Source: Clostridia bacterium
Lineage (GTDB): Bacteria > Bacillota > Clostridia > Christensenellales > CAG-138
DNA length: 8,840 bases
Direction: 5' to 3'
Assembly (NCBI GenBank): GCA_017435185.1
Contig: JAFSFN010000177.1
Span: 1 to 8,840, forward strand
The position numbers were made by a program, and so were the translations under genes. The notes below the pieces were generated by a model that made no database searches, was not told the origin of the DNA, and saw only the letters and a program-made list of their open reading frames with translations. Of the stretch, positions 1-6,860 are shown in pieces. Each line of letters starts with the position of its first letter. Within the stretch, counting starts at the first letter, position 1.

Positions 1-1033
1 CTTTTTTGACCTTTGCACCTTTCTTTATGCAAGCATTGGGTAATATGACCGAATCCGTGACCTCAGCTCCTTTTTCTATGACTGCGCCTGCAAATATCAC
101 ACTGTGGTCAACACTGCCATCTATCTCGCAGCCCTCTGTTATTGATGAACTCTGTACTTTTGCGTTTTCGCCGATGTAATGGGGCGACATTATCGGACTC
201 TTGCAATATATACGCCATTCTTTTTCATGCAGATCAAGTACAGGAGGGTCGCTTATGAGGTCCATATTTGCTTCCCAAAGGCTCTGTATTGTTCCTACAT
301 CCTTCCAATATCCGTTAAAGTCATAAGCATACATACGCTTACCGCCTGCAAGCATTGCCGGTATGACATTTTTGCCAAAGTCATTCTCGGAATTTTCATC
401 CTGTGCGTCTTTTTCAAGGTATTCCTTCAATGCAGGATATGAGAATATGTAAATACCCATTGAAGCTCTGTCACTCTTAGGCTGTTTGGGTTTTTCTTCA
501 AATTCGTATATCTTACCGTCATCGTCAGCATTCATTATGCCGAAACGGCTCGCCTCTTCCATCGGAACTCGCAAAACCGCAATGGTTGCATCAGCATTTT
601 TTTGAATGTGATACTTTAACATACTGGCATAATTCATCTTGTATATATGATCCCCCGACAAAATCAGAACATGATCGGGATTATACTGCTCAATGAACGC
701 AAGATTCTGATATATTGCATTTGCAGTACCTGAATACCACTGACCGCTGCTGCCCTTAACATACGGCGGAAGCACATATACACCGCCTGAATTTCTGTCA
801 AGATCCCATGCCTGGCCGCTTCCTAAATATGAGTTGAGCTGAAGCGGCTCATACTGTGTAAGCACGCCGACAGTGTCTATGTCGGAATTTACACAATTGG
901 AAAGCGGAAAGTCGATTATGCGATATTTCCCTCCGAAAGGAACCGCCGGCTTTGCCATGTTATTGGTAAGCACGCCCAAACGGCTTCCCTGTCCGCCTGC
1001 CAGAAGCATCGCAACTATCTTTTTCTTTCTCAT
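1..1033 (-). CDS. glgC: Glucose-1-phosphate adenylyltransferase, 3' end cut by the window edge
   Basis: This enzyme makes ADP-glucose from glucose-1-phosphate and ATP, the committed step of bacterial glycogen synthesis, in the cytosol. I translated 344 codons from the ATG at 1033 without a stop; the family is usually about 380-430 residues, so only the C-terminal end is missing. Visible motifs are the nucleotide-binding LAGGQGSRLG (11-20), KPAVPFGGKYRIIDF (28-42), WYSGTANAIYQN (99-110), LSGDHIYKM (125-133, with the metal-binding Asp128), FEEKP (178-182) and YWKDVGT (242-248). The left-handed beta-helix domain begins around residue 280. The intact LSGDHIYKM motif argues for catalytic GlgC rather than the degenerate paralogue GlgD. 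The ATG overlaps the glgB stop (ATGA, 1033-1030), and a GAGGGGG Shine-Dalgarno lies just upstream inside glgB, so translation is probably coupled. A glgD and/or glgA further left would be typical. Confidence 0.95.
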   Translation of the reverse strand, partial: MRKKKIVAMLLAGGQGSRLGVLTNNMAKPAVPFGGKYRIIDFPLSNCVNSDIDTVGVLTQYEPLQLNSYLGSGQAWDLDRNSGGVYVLPPYVKGSSGQWYSGTANAIYQNLAFIEQYNPDHVLILSGDHIYKMNYASMLKYHIQKNADATIAVLRVPMEEASRFGIMNADDDGKIYEFEEKPKQPKSDRASMGIYIFSYPALKEYLEKDAQDENSENDFGKNVIPAMLAGGKRMYAYDFNGYWKDVGTIQSLWEANMDLISDPPVLDLHEKEWRIYCKSPIMSPHYIGENAKVQSSSITEGCEIDGSVDHSVIFAGAVIEKGAEVTDSVILPNACIKKGAKVKK

Positions 1034-2871
1034 GCTCTTTCCCCCTCTGTAATTGAATAATAAGCTCCTTCATACGGCAAAATCCGTATGTCTATATAAT
1101 CCTCGGTACTTTTTATTACTGTAGGCTTTCTCAAATCAACACCTGAAATGAGTTTTTTAATTTTGACGGGCCTTCTAAGATAAAGCCTATAGCTTTCATG
1201 CTCCACCGGAGTAAAGTTAAACACACACAAAAGCTCTTTGCCTTTTTTATCCCTGCGTATAAAGGCTATAACACTGTGCTGTTTGTCGTCTACACTGACC
1301 CATTCAAATCCGTCCCATGAAGAATCATCATCATAAAGGGGCGTCGATTTTTTATAAAACTTATTCAGCTCACGAACAAACGAACGCATATTCTCGTGAG
1401 CCTCATAATCCAAAAGAAGCCAGTCAAGAGGCTGCATATACGCCCATTCTATGAACTGAGCAAATTCACAGCCCATAAACATAAGTTTTTTTCCGGGCTG
1501 AGCATACTGATACATAAACAACAGCCTTAACTGTTTGAATTTGTCTTCGTATGAACCGACCATCCTGCCTATGAGAGAATGCTTGCCATGCACTACCTCA
1601 TCATGTGAAAACGGCAGTATATACTTTTCAGAAAAAGCATAGCACATGGGAAAAGTCACAGCTTCGTGATGATATTTGCGATACACGCTATCATAGCTCA
1701 TATACTTGAGTGTATCATTCATCCAGCCCATATTCCACTTCATATCAAATCCCAGACCGCCATATTCAACAGGGGTTGTCACGCCGGGAAAAGCGGTGCT
1801 TTCTTCTGCAATCAAAACTGCATTGGCACACTCTCTATGTACAGCAACAGACAGATTCTTGATAAAGTCTATCGCCTCAAGATTCTCCCTGCCACCATAT
1901 ATGTTTGGTATCCATTTATCTTTATCGCGCCCATAATCACGGTAGAGCATACAGCTGACCGCATCCACGCGCAAAGCGTCTATATGGCACTCTTTAAGCA
2001 GAAATACCGCAGATGAAATGAGAAAGCTCTGCACTTCCGATTTGCCGTAGTCAAAAACAAGAGTACCCCAGCCAATCTGGTCACTCATGCGGCTGTCGCC
2101 ATACTCAAACAAGGGCGTACCGTCAAAACGGCGCAAACCGTGTGCATCACGAGTAAAATGCGCCGGTACCCAGTCAGCAATTACACCTATGCCGTTTTGA
2201 TGACAAACATCAACAAAATACATGAAGTCCTGCGGAGTTCCCAAACGCGAGGTTATTGAAAAATAGCCTGTTACCTGATATCCCCAGCTCCCGTCATACG
2301 GGAACTCGGTTATAGGCATTATTTCTATGTGCGTATAGCCCATTTCTTTTACATACGGAACAAGTTCATCGGCAAGACTGCGATAATTCATGCCGTTCTT
2401 CCATGATGTAAGATGCACTTCATATATGCTTATGGGCGATGAAAACGAAAATGCTTTTTTTCGGCCTCTGATATATTTGGCATCATTCCATTCATAGCCT
2501 CCTATATCCCATATTACCGAAGCGGTAGCAGGGCGTTTTTCGCTGTAAAAAGCAAACGGATCAGCTTTATAGAGCATCTCGCCGCTGTGCGTAAGTATTG
2601 CATACTTATATATGCAGCCCTGTACGACCTTGTCATTAAAGACTTCCCACACACCGCTCGTTCCGCATCTGTGCATTTTGTCTTTTTGAGTGTCCCAGCC
2701 GTTAAAATCGCCAACAACACTGACTTCTTTTGCATTGGGTGCCCATACGGCGAATCTGTATACCGTTTTTCCGTCATTTACTATTGCATGACACCCTAAA
2801 GAGCGGTATGCATATGCACTTTTACCTGTGTTAAAAAGATATAATTCGTTATCATCAAGATGCATTCGCAT
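1030..2871 (-). CDS. glgB: 1,4-alpha-glucan branching enzyme
   Basis: GlgB cuts alpha-1,4 glucan chains and rejoins the fragment through an alpha-1,6 bond, creating glycogen branches in the cytosol. The 613-residue protein has an N-terminal CBM48 domain (about 28-125, with FAVWAPNAKEVSVVGDFNGWD at 40-60) and a GH13 barrel. All four GH13 regions are present: DWVPAHF (233-239), DALRVDAVS (298-306, nucleophile Asp303), IAEES (354-358, acid/base Glu356) and PFSHDEV (420-426, stabilising Asp424). An all-beta C-terminal domain follows from about 510. The length is a little below the usual 620-650, so the extra N-terminal domain of E. coli GlgB is absent. The start at 2871 is preceded by GGGAG with 8-nt spacing; an ATG two codons later is less well spaced. 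It is the first gene of the glg operon seen here and overlaps glgC by four bases. Confidence 0.96.
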   Translation of the reverse strand: MRMHLDDNELYLFNTGKSAYAYRSLGCHAIVNDGKTVYRFAVWAPNAKEVSVVGDFNGWDTQKDKMHRCGTSGVWEVFNDKVVQGCIYKYAILTHSGEMLYKADPFAFYSEKRPATASVIWDIGGYEWNDAKYIRGRKKAFSFSSPISIYEVHLTSWKNGMNYRSLADELVPYVKEMGYTHIEIMPITEFPYDGSWGYQVTGYFSITSRLGTPQDFMYFVDVCHQNGIGVIADWVPAHFTRDAHGLRRFDGTPLFEYGDSRMSDQIGWGTLVFDYGKSEVQSFLISSAVFLLKECHIDALRVDAVSCMLYRDYGRDKDKWIPNIYGGRENLEAIDFIKNLSVAVHRECANAVLIAEESTAFPGVTTPVEYGGLGFDMKWNMGWMNDTLKYMSYDSVYRKYHHEAVTFPMCYAFSEKYILPFSHDEVVHGKHSLIGRMVGSYEDKFKQLRLLFMYQYAQPGKKLMFMGCEFAQFIEWAYMQPLDWLLLDYEAHENMRSFVRELNKFYKKSTPLYDDDSSWDGFEWVSVDDKQHSVIAFIRRDKKGKELLCVFNFTPVEHESYRLYLRRPVKIKKLISGVDLRKPTVIKSTEDYIDIRILPYEGAYYSITEGERA

Positions 2872-2924
2872 ATGCCTGTCTCCCGATAAGCTGAAAAAAT
2901 GGTTGCTTGTTATTCTATTTTATC

Positions 2925-2953
2925 ACTAAACTACCCATTAATGGTAGTATCAA
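2925..2953 (-). promoter_or_regulatory. Candidate sigma-A promoter of glgB
   Basis: Read on the minus strand, TTGATA (2953-2948, five of six to the -35 consensus) is followed after exactly 17 nt by TTTAGT (2930-2925, four of six to the -10 consensus). The predicted start of transcription is about 45 nt upstream of the glgB ATG. The -10 is weak, and AT-rich sequence downstream could offer an alternative. This is inference from consensus only. Confidence 0.4.
2931..2947. repeat. Imperfect palindrome in the glgB promoter spacer, operator-like
   Basis: The plus strand reads CTACCCATTAATGGTAG. The arms CTACC and GGTAG are exact reverse complements around the self-complementary ATTAAT, with a single extra C in the left half. 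It fills the 17-nt spacer between the proposed -35 and -10 elements of glgB. Symmetry in that position would suit a dimeric repressor or activator. I do not recognise the motif as the site of a particular regulator. Confidence 0.4.
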
Positions 2954-2983
2954 ATACAATATTTACGGTTTCATCATAAGAAA

Positions 2984-3012
2984 TATTATTTTTACAAAAT
3001 TCACCATACATA
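2984..3012 (+). promoter_or_regulatory. Candidate sigma-E-like sporulation promoter of the small Cys-rich gene
   Basis: TATTATT (2984-2990) matches six of seven positions of the Bacillus sigma-E -35 consensus KMATATT. After a 14-nt spacer comes CATACATA (3005-3012), matching seven of eight positions of the -10 consensus CATACAHT. Spacing of 14-15 is the known rule for that sigma factor. Predicted transcription would start near 3018, about 50 nt before the ATG at 3071. A competing vegetative reading is TTTACG (2962-2967), 16 nt, TATTAT (2984-2989). AT-rich sequence makes chance matches likely, so this is tentative. Confidence 0.35.
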
Positions 3013-3070
3013 AACAGGTCACTAAAACACAAAACTAACAGTGTCAATAAAGTGATGGGAGGAATGAGAA

Positions 3071-3247
3071 ATGTCAAGTCCGAAGTCAGGAAAACAGACT
3101 ATCCGATGCAATGTTTTGAGTTGTACTCACAACGAAGACTGCGGCTGTGATCTCTCCGCAATAAGCGTTGAACCCGGCTGCGGCCGTCACAGCGGTAACC
3201 CCGAAGATGAAAGTCTTTGCGGAAGCTATCAGTGCAGAAATTGCTGA
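3071..3247 (+). CDS. Small Cys-rich DUF1540-type protein
   Basis: A 58-residue ORF starts at the ATG at 3071 behind a strong GGGAGG Shine-Dalgarno (3057-3062, 8-nt spacing). Eight of the 58 residues are cysteine (13, 18, 24, 26, 37, 50, 55, 58). The core CNVLSCTHNEDCGC (13-26), followed by I31, V33, P35 and later CGSY (50-53), fits the pattern of DUF1540 proteins: C-x4-C-x2-N-x(n)-C, then IxV, then C-x-S/T-aromatic. DUF1540 proteins are short, found mainly in Firmicutes, and of unknown function; the clustered cysteines suggest metal binding or disulfides. There is no signal peptide or membrane segment. The gene stands alone, divergent from glgB and convergent with murC, and ends 24 nt before a strong terminator hairpin. 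An upstream sigma-E-like promoter hints at mother-cell expression, but this is unproven. Confidence 0.82.
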   Translation: MSSPKSGKQTIRCNVLSCTHNEDCGCDLSAISVEPGCGRHSGNPEDESLCGSYQCRNC

Positions 3248-3271
3248 CGATACCCATTGGTTGATAGGAAA

Positions 3272-3307
3272 AATCGCTCCCGAATTTTCGGGAGCGATTG
3301 CCTTTTT
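3272..3307. terminator. Bidirectional intrinsic terminator between the DUF1540-type gene and murC
   Basis: A perfect 13-bp inverted repeat (3272-3284 and 3287-3299, core TCGCTCCCG/CGGGAGCGA) forms a GC-rich hairpin with an AT-rich tip. On the plus strand it is followed by GCC and then five T's (3303-3307). On the minus strand the stem runs straight into a T-run (ATTTTTCC). It lies between convergent genes ending at 3247 and 3307, so it can terminate both transcripts. Confidence 0.88.
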
Positions 3308-4677
3308 CAGTCATCCAAAAGCAGTCTTGTTTTTTTGTAGACATCTCCACTGCCAAGCGTGATTATGATATCACCGCTCTGAGCATTCTTGTCTATATAT
3401 GTGCGTATTTCTTCAAATGTAGATACATACTCGGTCTTTACACCCGTCTTAGCTATCGCCTCCACCATATCCTTGGCATGAATGCTTCCGTCATCGGTCT
3501 CTCTGCCGGGATATATATCGGGAACTATGACCTCATCAGCATATTTGAAACAGTCAAGATTATCCAGAAAAAGTGTTTTTGCTCTCGTGTAGCTGTTACA
3601 CTGGAAAACGCACCACAGCTTTTTATGAGGATAACGGGCAGCGGCCGACAAAACCGCGCCTATTTCAGCAGTATGATGTGCATAGTCGTGGAAAACCTTT
3701 ATTCCGTTTCTCTCACCGTAGAACTCAAAGCGACGGCGTGTGTTCTTATATTTTGCAAGCGCATTGATTATAGGCTCGTTTTCAACACCCAGTTCTATCG
3801 CCGTAACTATTGCGGCAATTGAGTCTATGATGCTGTGCTGACCGGGAACATTAAGCACAACTCTGAAAAGTTTTTCGCCATTACAAATAAGGTCATATGA
3901 GGGATTGCCCATCTCGTCATACTCAATATTTTCTGGTGTATATTGAGCATCACTCATGCCAAATGAAATGCTTCGTATTTCTTTGAATTCTTCCATTAAC
4001 GCCTTGACTCTGAAATCATCGGTACAGCCGATAAACAGGCCGTCTTCGGGAAGTAATCGCAGATATTTTCTGAACGCATTGACTATATTTTCGATGTTTC
4101 CGTAATAATCCAAATGGTCATTATCTATATTGTTTATTATTGCGATAGTGGGACGAAGCGTCAAAAAACTTTCGACATATTCACATGCCTCGGTTATGAA
4201 CACATCGCTTGAGCCTACGGAAACTCCGCCACCCATGAAATCAACAAAACCGCCCACATGAATCGTTGCATCGAGCTTGCTTTCGTGGGATATGAGTGCA
4301 AGCATTGAGGTTATGGTAGTCTTTCCGTGACAGCCTGCAACGCCGACCACCTTTTCATAGCCTTCACTGAGCTGACCCAAAGCCACACTTCTTTCAAGTT
4401 CGGGAATATTATGTTCCCTTGCGTACACTCTTTCGGGATTGTTCTCTTTTATTGCGGCAGAATATATAACAAGCTCGGCATCCCCGACATTCTCGCTTTT
4501 CTGGCCTATTGCAACACTTATTCCGTCCTTTTCAAGCTGCTCGGTAAAGGGTGATACATTCGCATCGGAGCCTTTAACACTGTAACCTCTTGCGGCAAGA
4601 ATTCGTGCAAGGCCGCTCATTGAACAGCCGCCTATTCCGATAAGGTGAATCTTGTTGTGACCTTCAATGTGTGTCAT
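3307..4677 (-). CDS. murC: UDP-N-acetylmuramate--L-alanine ligase, with unusual motif residues
   Basis: MurC ligates L-alanine to UDP-MurNAc using ATP, the first amino-acid addition in peptidoglycan precursor synthesis, in the cytosol. The 456-residue protein has the expected three domains: a Rossmann UDP-binding part (HLIGIGGCSMSGLA, 11-24), a central ATPase with a P-loop (GCHGKTT, 115-121) and NNIDNDHLDYYG (182-193), and a C-terminal domain with RRRFEFYG (314-321) and HDYAHHTAEI (330-339). Several positions differ from the usual MurC motifs: Cys116 where Thr is common, EACEYVESF (163-171) for EADESDxSF, and FQCNSYTRAKTL (358-369) for FQPHTYSRTKAL. I chose the ATG at 4677 because GGAGG lies 9 nt upstream; an in-frame ATG at 4707 would absorb that site. 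It lies 45 nt after ispE on the same strand. A related Mur ligase with altered specificity is possible but less likely. Confidence 0.88.
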   Translation of the reverse strand: MTHIEGHNKIHLIGIGGCSMSGLARILAARGYSVKGSDANVSPFTEQLEKDGISVAIGQKSENVGDAELVIYSAAIKENNPERVYAREHNIPELERSVALGQLSEGYEKVVGVAGCHGKTTITSMLALISHESKLDATIHVGGFVDFMGGGVSVGSSDVFITEACEYVESFLTLRPTIAIINNIDNDHLDYYGNIENIVNAFRKYLRLLPEDGLFIGCTDDFRVKALMEEFKEIRSISFGMSDAQYTPENIEYDEMGNPSYDLICNGEKLFRVVLNVPGQHSIIDSIAAIVTAIELGVENEPIINALAKYKNTRRRFEFYGERNGIKVFHDYAHHTAEIGAVLSAAARYPHKKLWCVFQCNSYTRAKTLFLDNLDCFKYADEVIVPDIYPGRETDDGSIHAKDMVEAIAKTGVKTEYVSTFEEIRTYIDKNAQSGDIIITLGSGDVYKKTRLLLDD

Positions 4678-4710
4678 GCTTCTTTCCCTCCAAATATGAT
4701 TACACAAAGT

Positions 4711-4716
4711 ATTATA
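4711..4716 (-). promoter_or_regulatory. Possible -10 element of a murC-specific promoter
   Basis: On the minus strand, TATAAT (4716-4711) is a perfect -10 hexamer in the 45-nt gap between the ispE stop and the murC start, with a TG dinucleotide two bases upstream. No convincing -35 lies 16-18 nt further up. Transcription would begin near 4704, which supports the murC start at 4677. It may be chance in AT-rich DNA. Confidence 0.25.
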
Positions 4717-4722
4717 TACAAA

Positions 4723-5541
4723 TCAGGTTAAAATCGTTCTGCAAACACTTACGAACTCAGCATCGCTGAAACTCTTTGCAGCGTCCTCTGCTTTTTCACG
4801 ACTTTCAAATATGCCAAATACAGCACTTCCGCTTCCCGTCATAACAGCACCCATAGCACCGCATTCAATCATTCGCTGTCTGAAAATCGCAATTTCCGGA
4901 GCTATCTTTTCTGCTTCACTTTCAAGGGCATTAAAAAGATTGTTTGCAACACCCACTCTGTCGCCTTTATTAACAGCAATCACCATCGCTTCAGTATCTG
5001 CTTTTTGAAGCGGAAGCGTAATACTCGAAAACAGTTTCGGTGTACTTATACCCATTTTACCCTTAACCACGAGCAAGTCAAGCGGTATTGTATTTATCGG
5101 CGTGAGCAGTTCGCCTATTCCCTCAGCAACACAACAGCCGCCCATCATGCAGAAAGGCACGTCCGCTCCTATTGTTTTGCCAAGGCGCATAAGCTCGTCC
5201 CATCCAAAAGCACCGTATATTTTCTGCAATCCCAAAAGCACCGCCGCCGCATCTGCGGAAGCACCGCCCATGCCTGCTTCACTCGGTATGCCTTTTTCTA
5301 TCCTGATATGAACACCGCCTCCGCTCTTTTCGCAATATGCCCTTGCGGCACGAAAAGCCGTATTATTTTCGGGCAGAGGAAGTGAACAGCTTACACATAT
5401 ATCGTCAGCCTTTTCAAGATACACAGTATCATGCACGCTGACACTATGCATTATGGATTGCAAGTCATGGTATCCATCCGCTCTTTTTGCAAGCACAGAC
5501 AGTGTAAGATTTATCTTTGCATAAGCATTTATTTTTTCCAT
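4723..5541 (-). CDS. ispE: 4-diphosphocytidyl-2-C-methyl-D-erythritol kinase
   Basis: IspE phosphorylates the 2-hydroxyl of CDP-methylerythritol with ATP, the fourth step of the MEP isoprenoid pathway, in the cytosol. From the ATG at 5541 the protein has 272 residues, normal for the family (about 280). It shows AKINLTL (8-14, catalytic Lys9), the GHMP-kinase ATP loop PSEAGMGGASADAA (86-99), GADVPF (125-130, catalytic Asp127) and the C-terminal TGSGSAVFG (235-243). The ORF is open upstream to 5646, but residues before MEKINAYAKIN do not resemble the family and would run into the divergent spoIIR start. AAAGGAG lies about 12 nt upstream of 5541, a slightly long spacing. It probably forms a transcription unit with murC and is divergent from spoIIR. 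Confidence 0.94.
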   Translation of the reverse strand: MEKINAYAKINLTLSVLAKRADGYHDLQSIMHSVSVHDTVYLEKADDICVSCSLPLPENNTAFRAARAYCEKSGGGVHIRIEKGIPSEAGMGGASADAAAVLLGLQKIYGAFGWDELMRLGKTIGADVPFCMMGGCCVAEGIGELLTPINTIPLDLLVVKGKMGISTPKLFSSITLPLQKADTEAMVIAVNKGDRVGVANNLFNALESEAEKIAPEIAIFRQRMIECGAMGAVMTGSGSAVFGIFESREKAEDAAKSFSDAEFVSVCRTILT

Positions 5542-5600
5542 GTGTATATTATACTCCTTTCTGTCAATACTCGCATTATCTAATTTATGAGGTGAGCAAA

Positions 5601-6227
5601 ATGAAAAAAAGAGTTTTGAAAAATGTACTGACAGCAAATGCCGCAATAATGAGTCTGCTCATATTATTCTTTATTTCAGGCAATTATTTCTGTACATCAG
5701 GCGAAGCCGCTGACGAAAATACTTACGAATCGGTACTTCGTCTGCACATAATAGCAAACAGCGACAGCGCAGAAGATCAGGCTGTAAAATTAAAAGTGCG
5801 TGATGCATTGTTAGCATATGAAAAAGAAGCCATGAACGCCGTGTGTGACAAAGCACAAGCAAAGGAAATCCTGATGTCACACGGCTCACAAATATTATCG
5901 CTCACAGAAAACGTGCTCAAAGAAAACGGGTTTGATTATTCGGCACAACTCATGCTGGGAGAATTTGTTTTTCCGACTCGTGAATACGGCGATAAAACAT
6001 ACCCTGCAGGAACATATGAAGCACTTCGCATAGTTTTGGGTGACGGCGCAGGCAAAAACTGGTGGTGTGTAATGTTCCCGCCATTATGCATATTAGAAGT
6101 CAATGATGGGAAAATTGAGCAAGAGAAGCTGAGTTTTGACAGCTTGCTTCTCGATTTAATCAAAAGCATTGACGGAGGGTTGATATGGAATTCAATAAAA
6201 GAAAGCTGGCCTTTCTGCTTGCAATAA
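5601..6227 (+). CDS. spoIIR: Stage II sporulation protein R
   Basis: SpoIIR is made in the forespore, secreted into the intermembrane space, and triggers the mother-cell protease SpoIIGA to process pro-sigma-E. The 208-residue product has an N-terminal signal/membrane segment (about 9-28) after a basic start, then the hallmark block LRLHIIANSDSAEDQAVKLK (46-65) and GKNWWCVMFPPLC (151-163). The start at 5601 has GAGGTG six nt upstream; an in-frame ATG at 5517 lies inside ispE and adds an unrelated N-terminus. The last 14 codons, from 6185 on, overlap sleB in another reading frame, and the Asp-Gly-Gly codons at 191-193 double as the sleB Shine-Dalgarno. In B. subtilis the gene is sigma-F dependent. 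An imperfect sigma-F-like site lies upstream, within and beside the ispE start. Confidence 0.93.
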   Translation: MKKRVLKNVLTANAAIMSLLILFFISGNYFCTSGEAADENTYESVLRLHIIANSDSAEDQAVKLKVRDALLAYEKEAMNAVCDKAQAKEILMSHGSQILSLTENVLKENGFDYSAQLMLGEFVFPTREYGDKTYPAGTYEALRIVLGDGAGKNWWCVMFPPLCILEVNDGKIEQEKLSFDSLLLDLIKSIDGGLIWNSIKESWPFCLQ

Positions 6228-6847
6228 TTGTCCTTGTATGCTCTACTCTTGCACCCGTTGCATATGCAGCCGTATACAAAGTAGGCTCAAGAGGCAGCGA
6301 GGTAAAAACCATTCAGACCAAACTGAAACGATGGGGATATTACACAGGATCCGTTGACGGTATATTCGGAAGCAAAACAAAAGAAGCAGTCATTCGCTTT
6401 CAAAAGAAAAACGGACTTACCGCCGACGGCATTGTAGGCAATCAGACACTAAAAGCGCTGGGCATGAGCACATCCTCATCTTCCGGTTCATCAAGCAGTA
6501 GCGGAAATCTTTATCTGCTCGCACAGCTTGTATACGGGGAGGCAAGAGGTGAACCGTATAAAGGTCAGGTAGCTGTTGCGGCGATAGTCCTTAACAGAGT
6601 AAAAAGCTCATCATTTCCCAACAGCATACCCGGAGTTATATATCAAAGCGGAGCATTTTCGGTAGTCGATGACGGCCAGATAAACCTCACTCCGAACGAA
6701 ACAGCGATTAAGGCCGCAAGGGATGCAATGAATGGCTGGGACCCTACAAACGGCTGTCTTTACTACTATAATCCTGCCAAGACAACAAACAAGTGGATGC
6801 TGTCAAAGCCCGTAAAACTCGTAATCGGCAGTCATGCATTCTTTTAG
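6185..6847 (+). CDS. sleB: Spore cortex-lytic enzyme SleB
   Basis: SleB is a lytic transglycosylase that degrades muramic-lactam-containing spore cortex during germination; it is exported from the forespore and stored in the dormant spore. The 220-residue product has a signal peptide (1-28, likely cleaved after AYA), a PG_binding_1 domain (about 32-93, with YYTGSVDGIFGSKTKEAV at 52-69), a Ser-rich linker (95-106) and a Hydrolase_2 catalytic domain (about 109-220). VYGEARGE (116-123) carries the presumed catalytic Glu119. It is shorter than B. subtilis SleB (about 305 residues), mainly through a shorter linker. The start at 6185 has GGAGGG at 6174-6179, five nt upstream. It overlaps the end of spoIIR by 43 nt and is followed by ypeB after 13 nt, the usual sleB-ypeB pairing. 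A possible sigma-G-like promoter lies inside spoIIR. Confidence 0.94.
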   Translation: MEFNKRKLAFLLAIIVLVCSTLAPVAYAAVYKVGSRGSEVKTIQTKLKRWGYYTGSVDGIFGSKTKEAVIRFQKKNGLTADGIVGNQTLKALGMSTSSSSGSSSSSGNLYLLAQLVYGEARGEPYKGQVAVAAIVLNRVKSSSFPNSIPGVIYQSGAFSVVDDGQINLTPNETAIKAARDAMNGWDPTNGCLYYYNPAKTTNKWMLSKPVKLVIGSHAFF

Positions 6848-6860
6848 GAGCGTGAAAAAC

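Noticed and set aside
179..442. Plus-strand ORF of 87 codons
   Set aside because: It lies wholly antisense to glgC, whose conserved motifs cover this stretch. Its translation looks like no known family and it has no ribosome site.
3099..3356. Minus-strand ORF opposite the small Cys-rich gene
   Set aside because: It spans the terminator hairpin and the end of murC and has a basic, random-looking composition. The plus-strand ORF has the ribosome site and the DUF1540-like cysteine pattern.
4678..4707. Longer N-terminus for MurC starting at 4707
   Set aside because: The extra ten residues contain the GGAGG ribosome site for the ATG at 4677, and MurC proteins begin close to the HLIGIGG motif.
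5545..5567. TTGACA (5567-5562) and TATAAT (5553-5548) as an ispE promoter on the minus strand
   Set aside because: The hexamers are only 8 nt apart, far from the 16-18 nt needed, and the TATAAT sits between the Shine-Dalgarno and the ATG.
5542..5646. Longer N-terminus for IspE starting at 5646
   Set aside because: The 35 extra residues do not fit the family and would overlap the divergent spoIIR coding start. The family begins at MxKxNAYAKIN.
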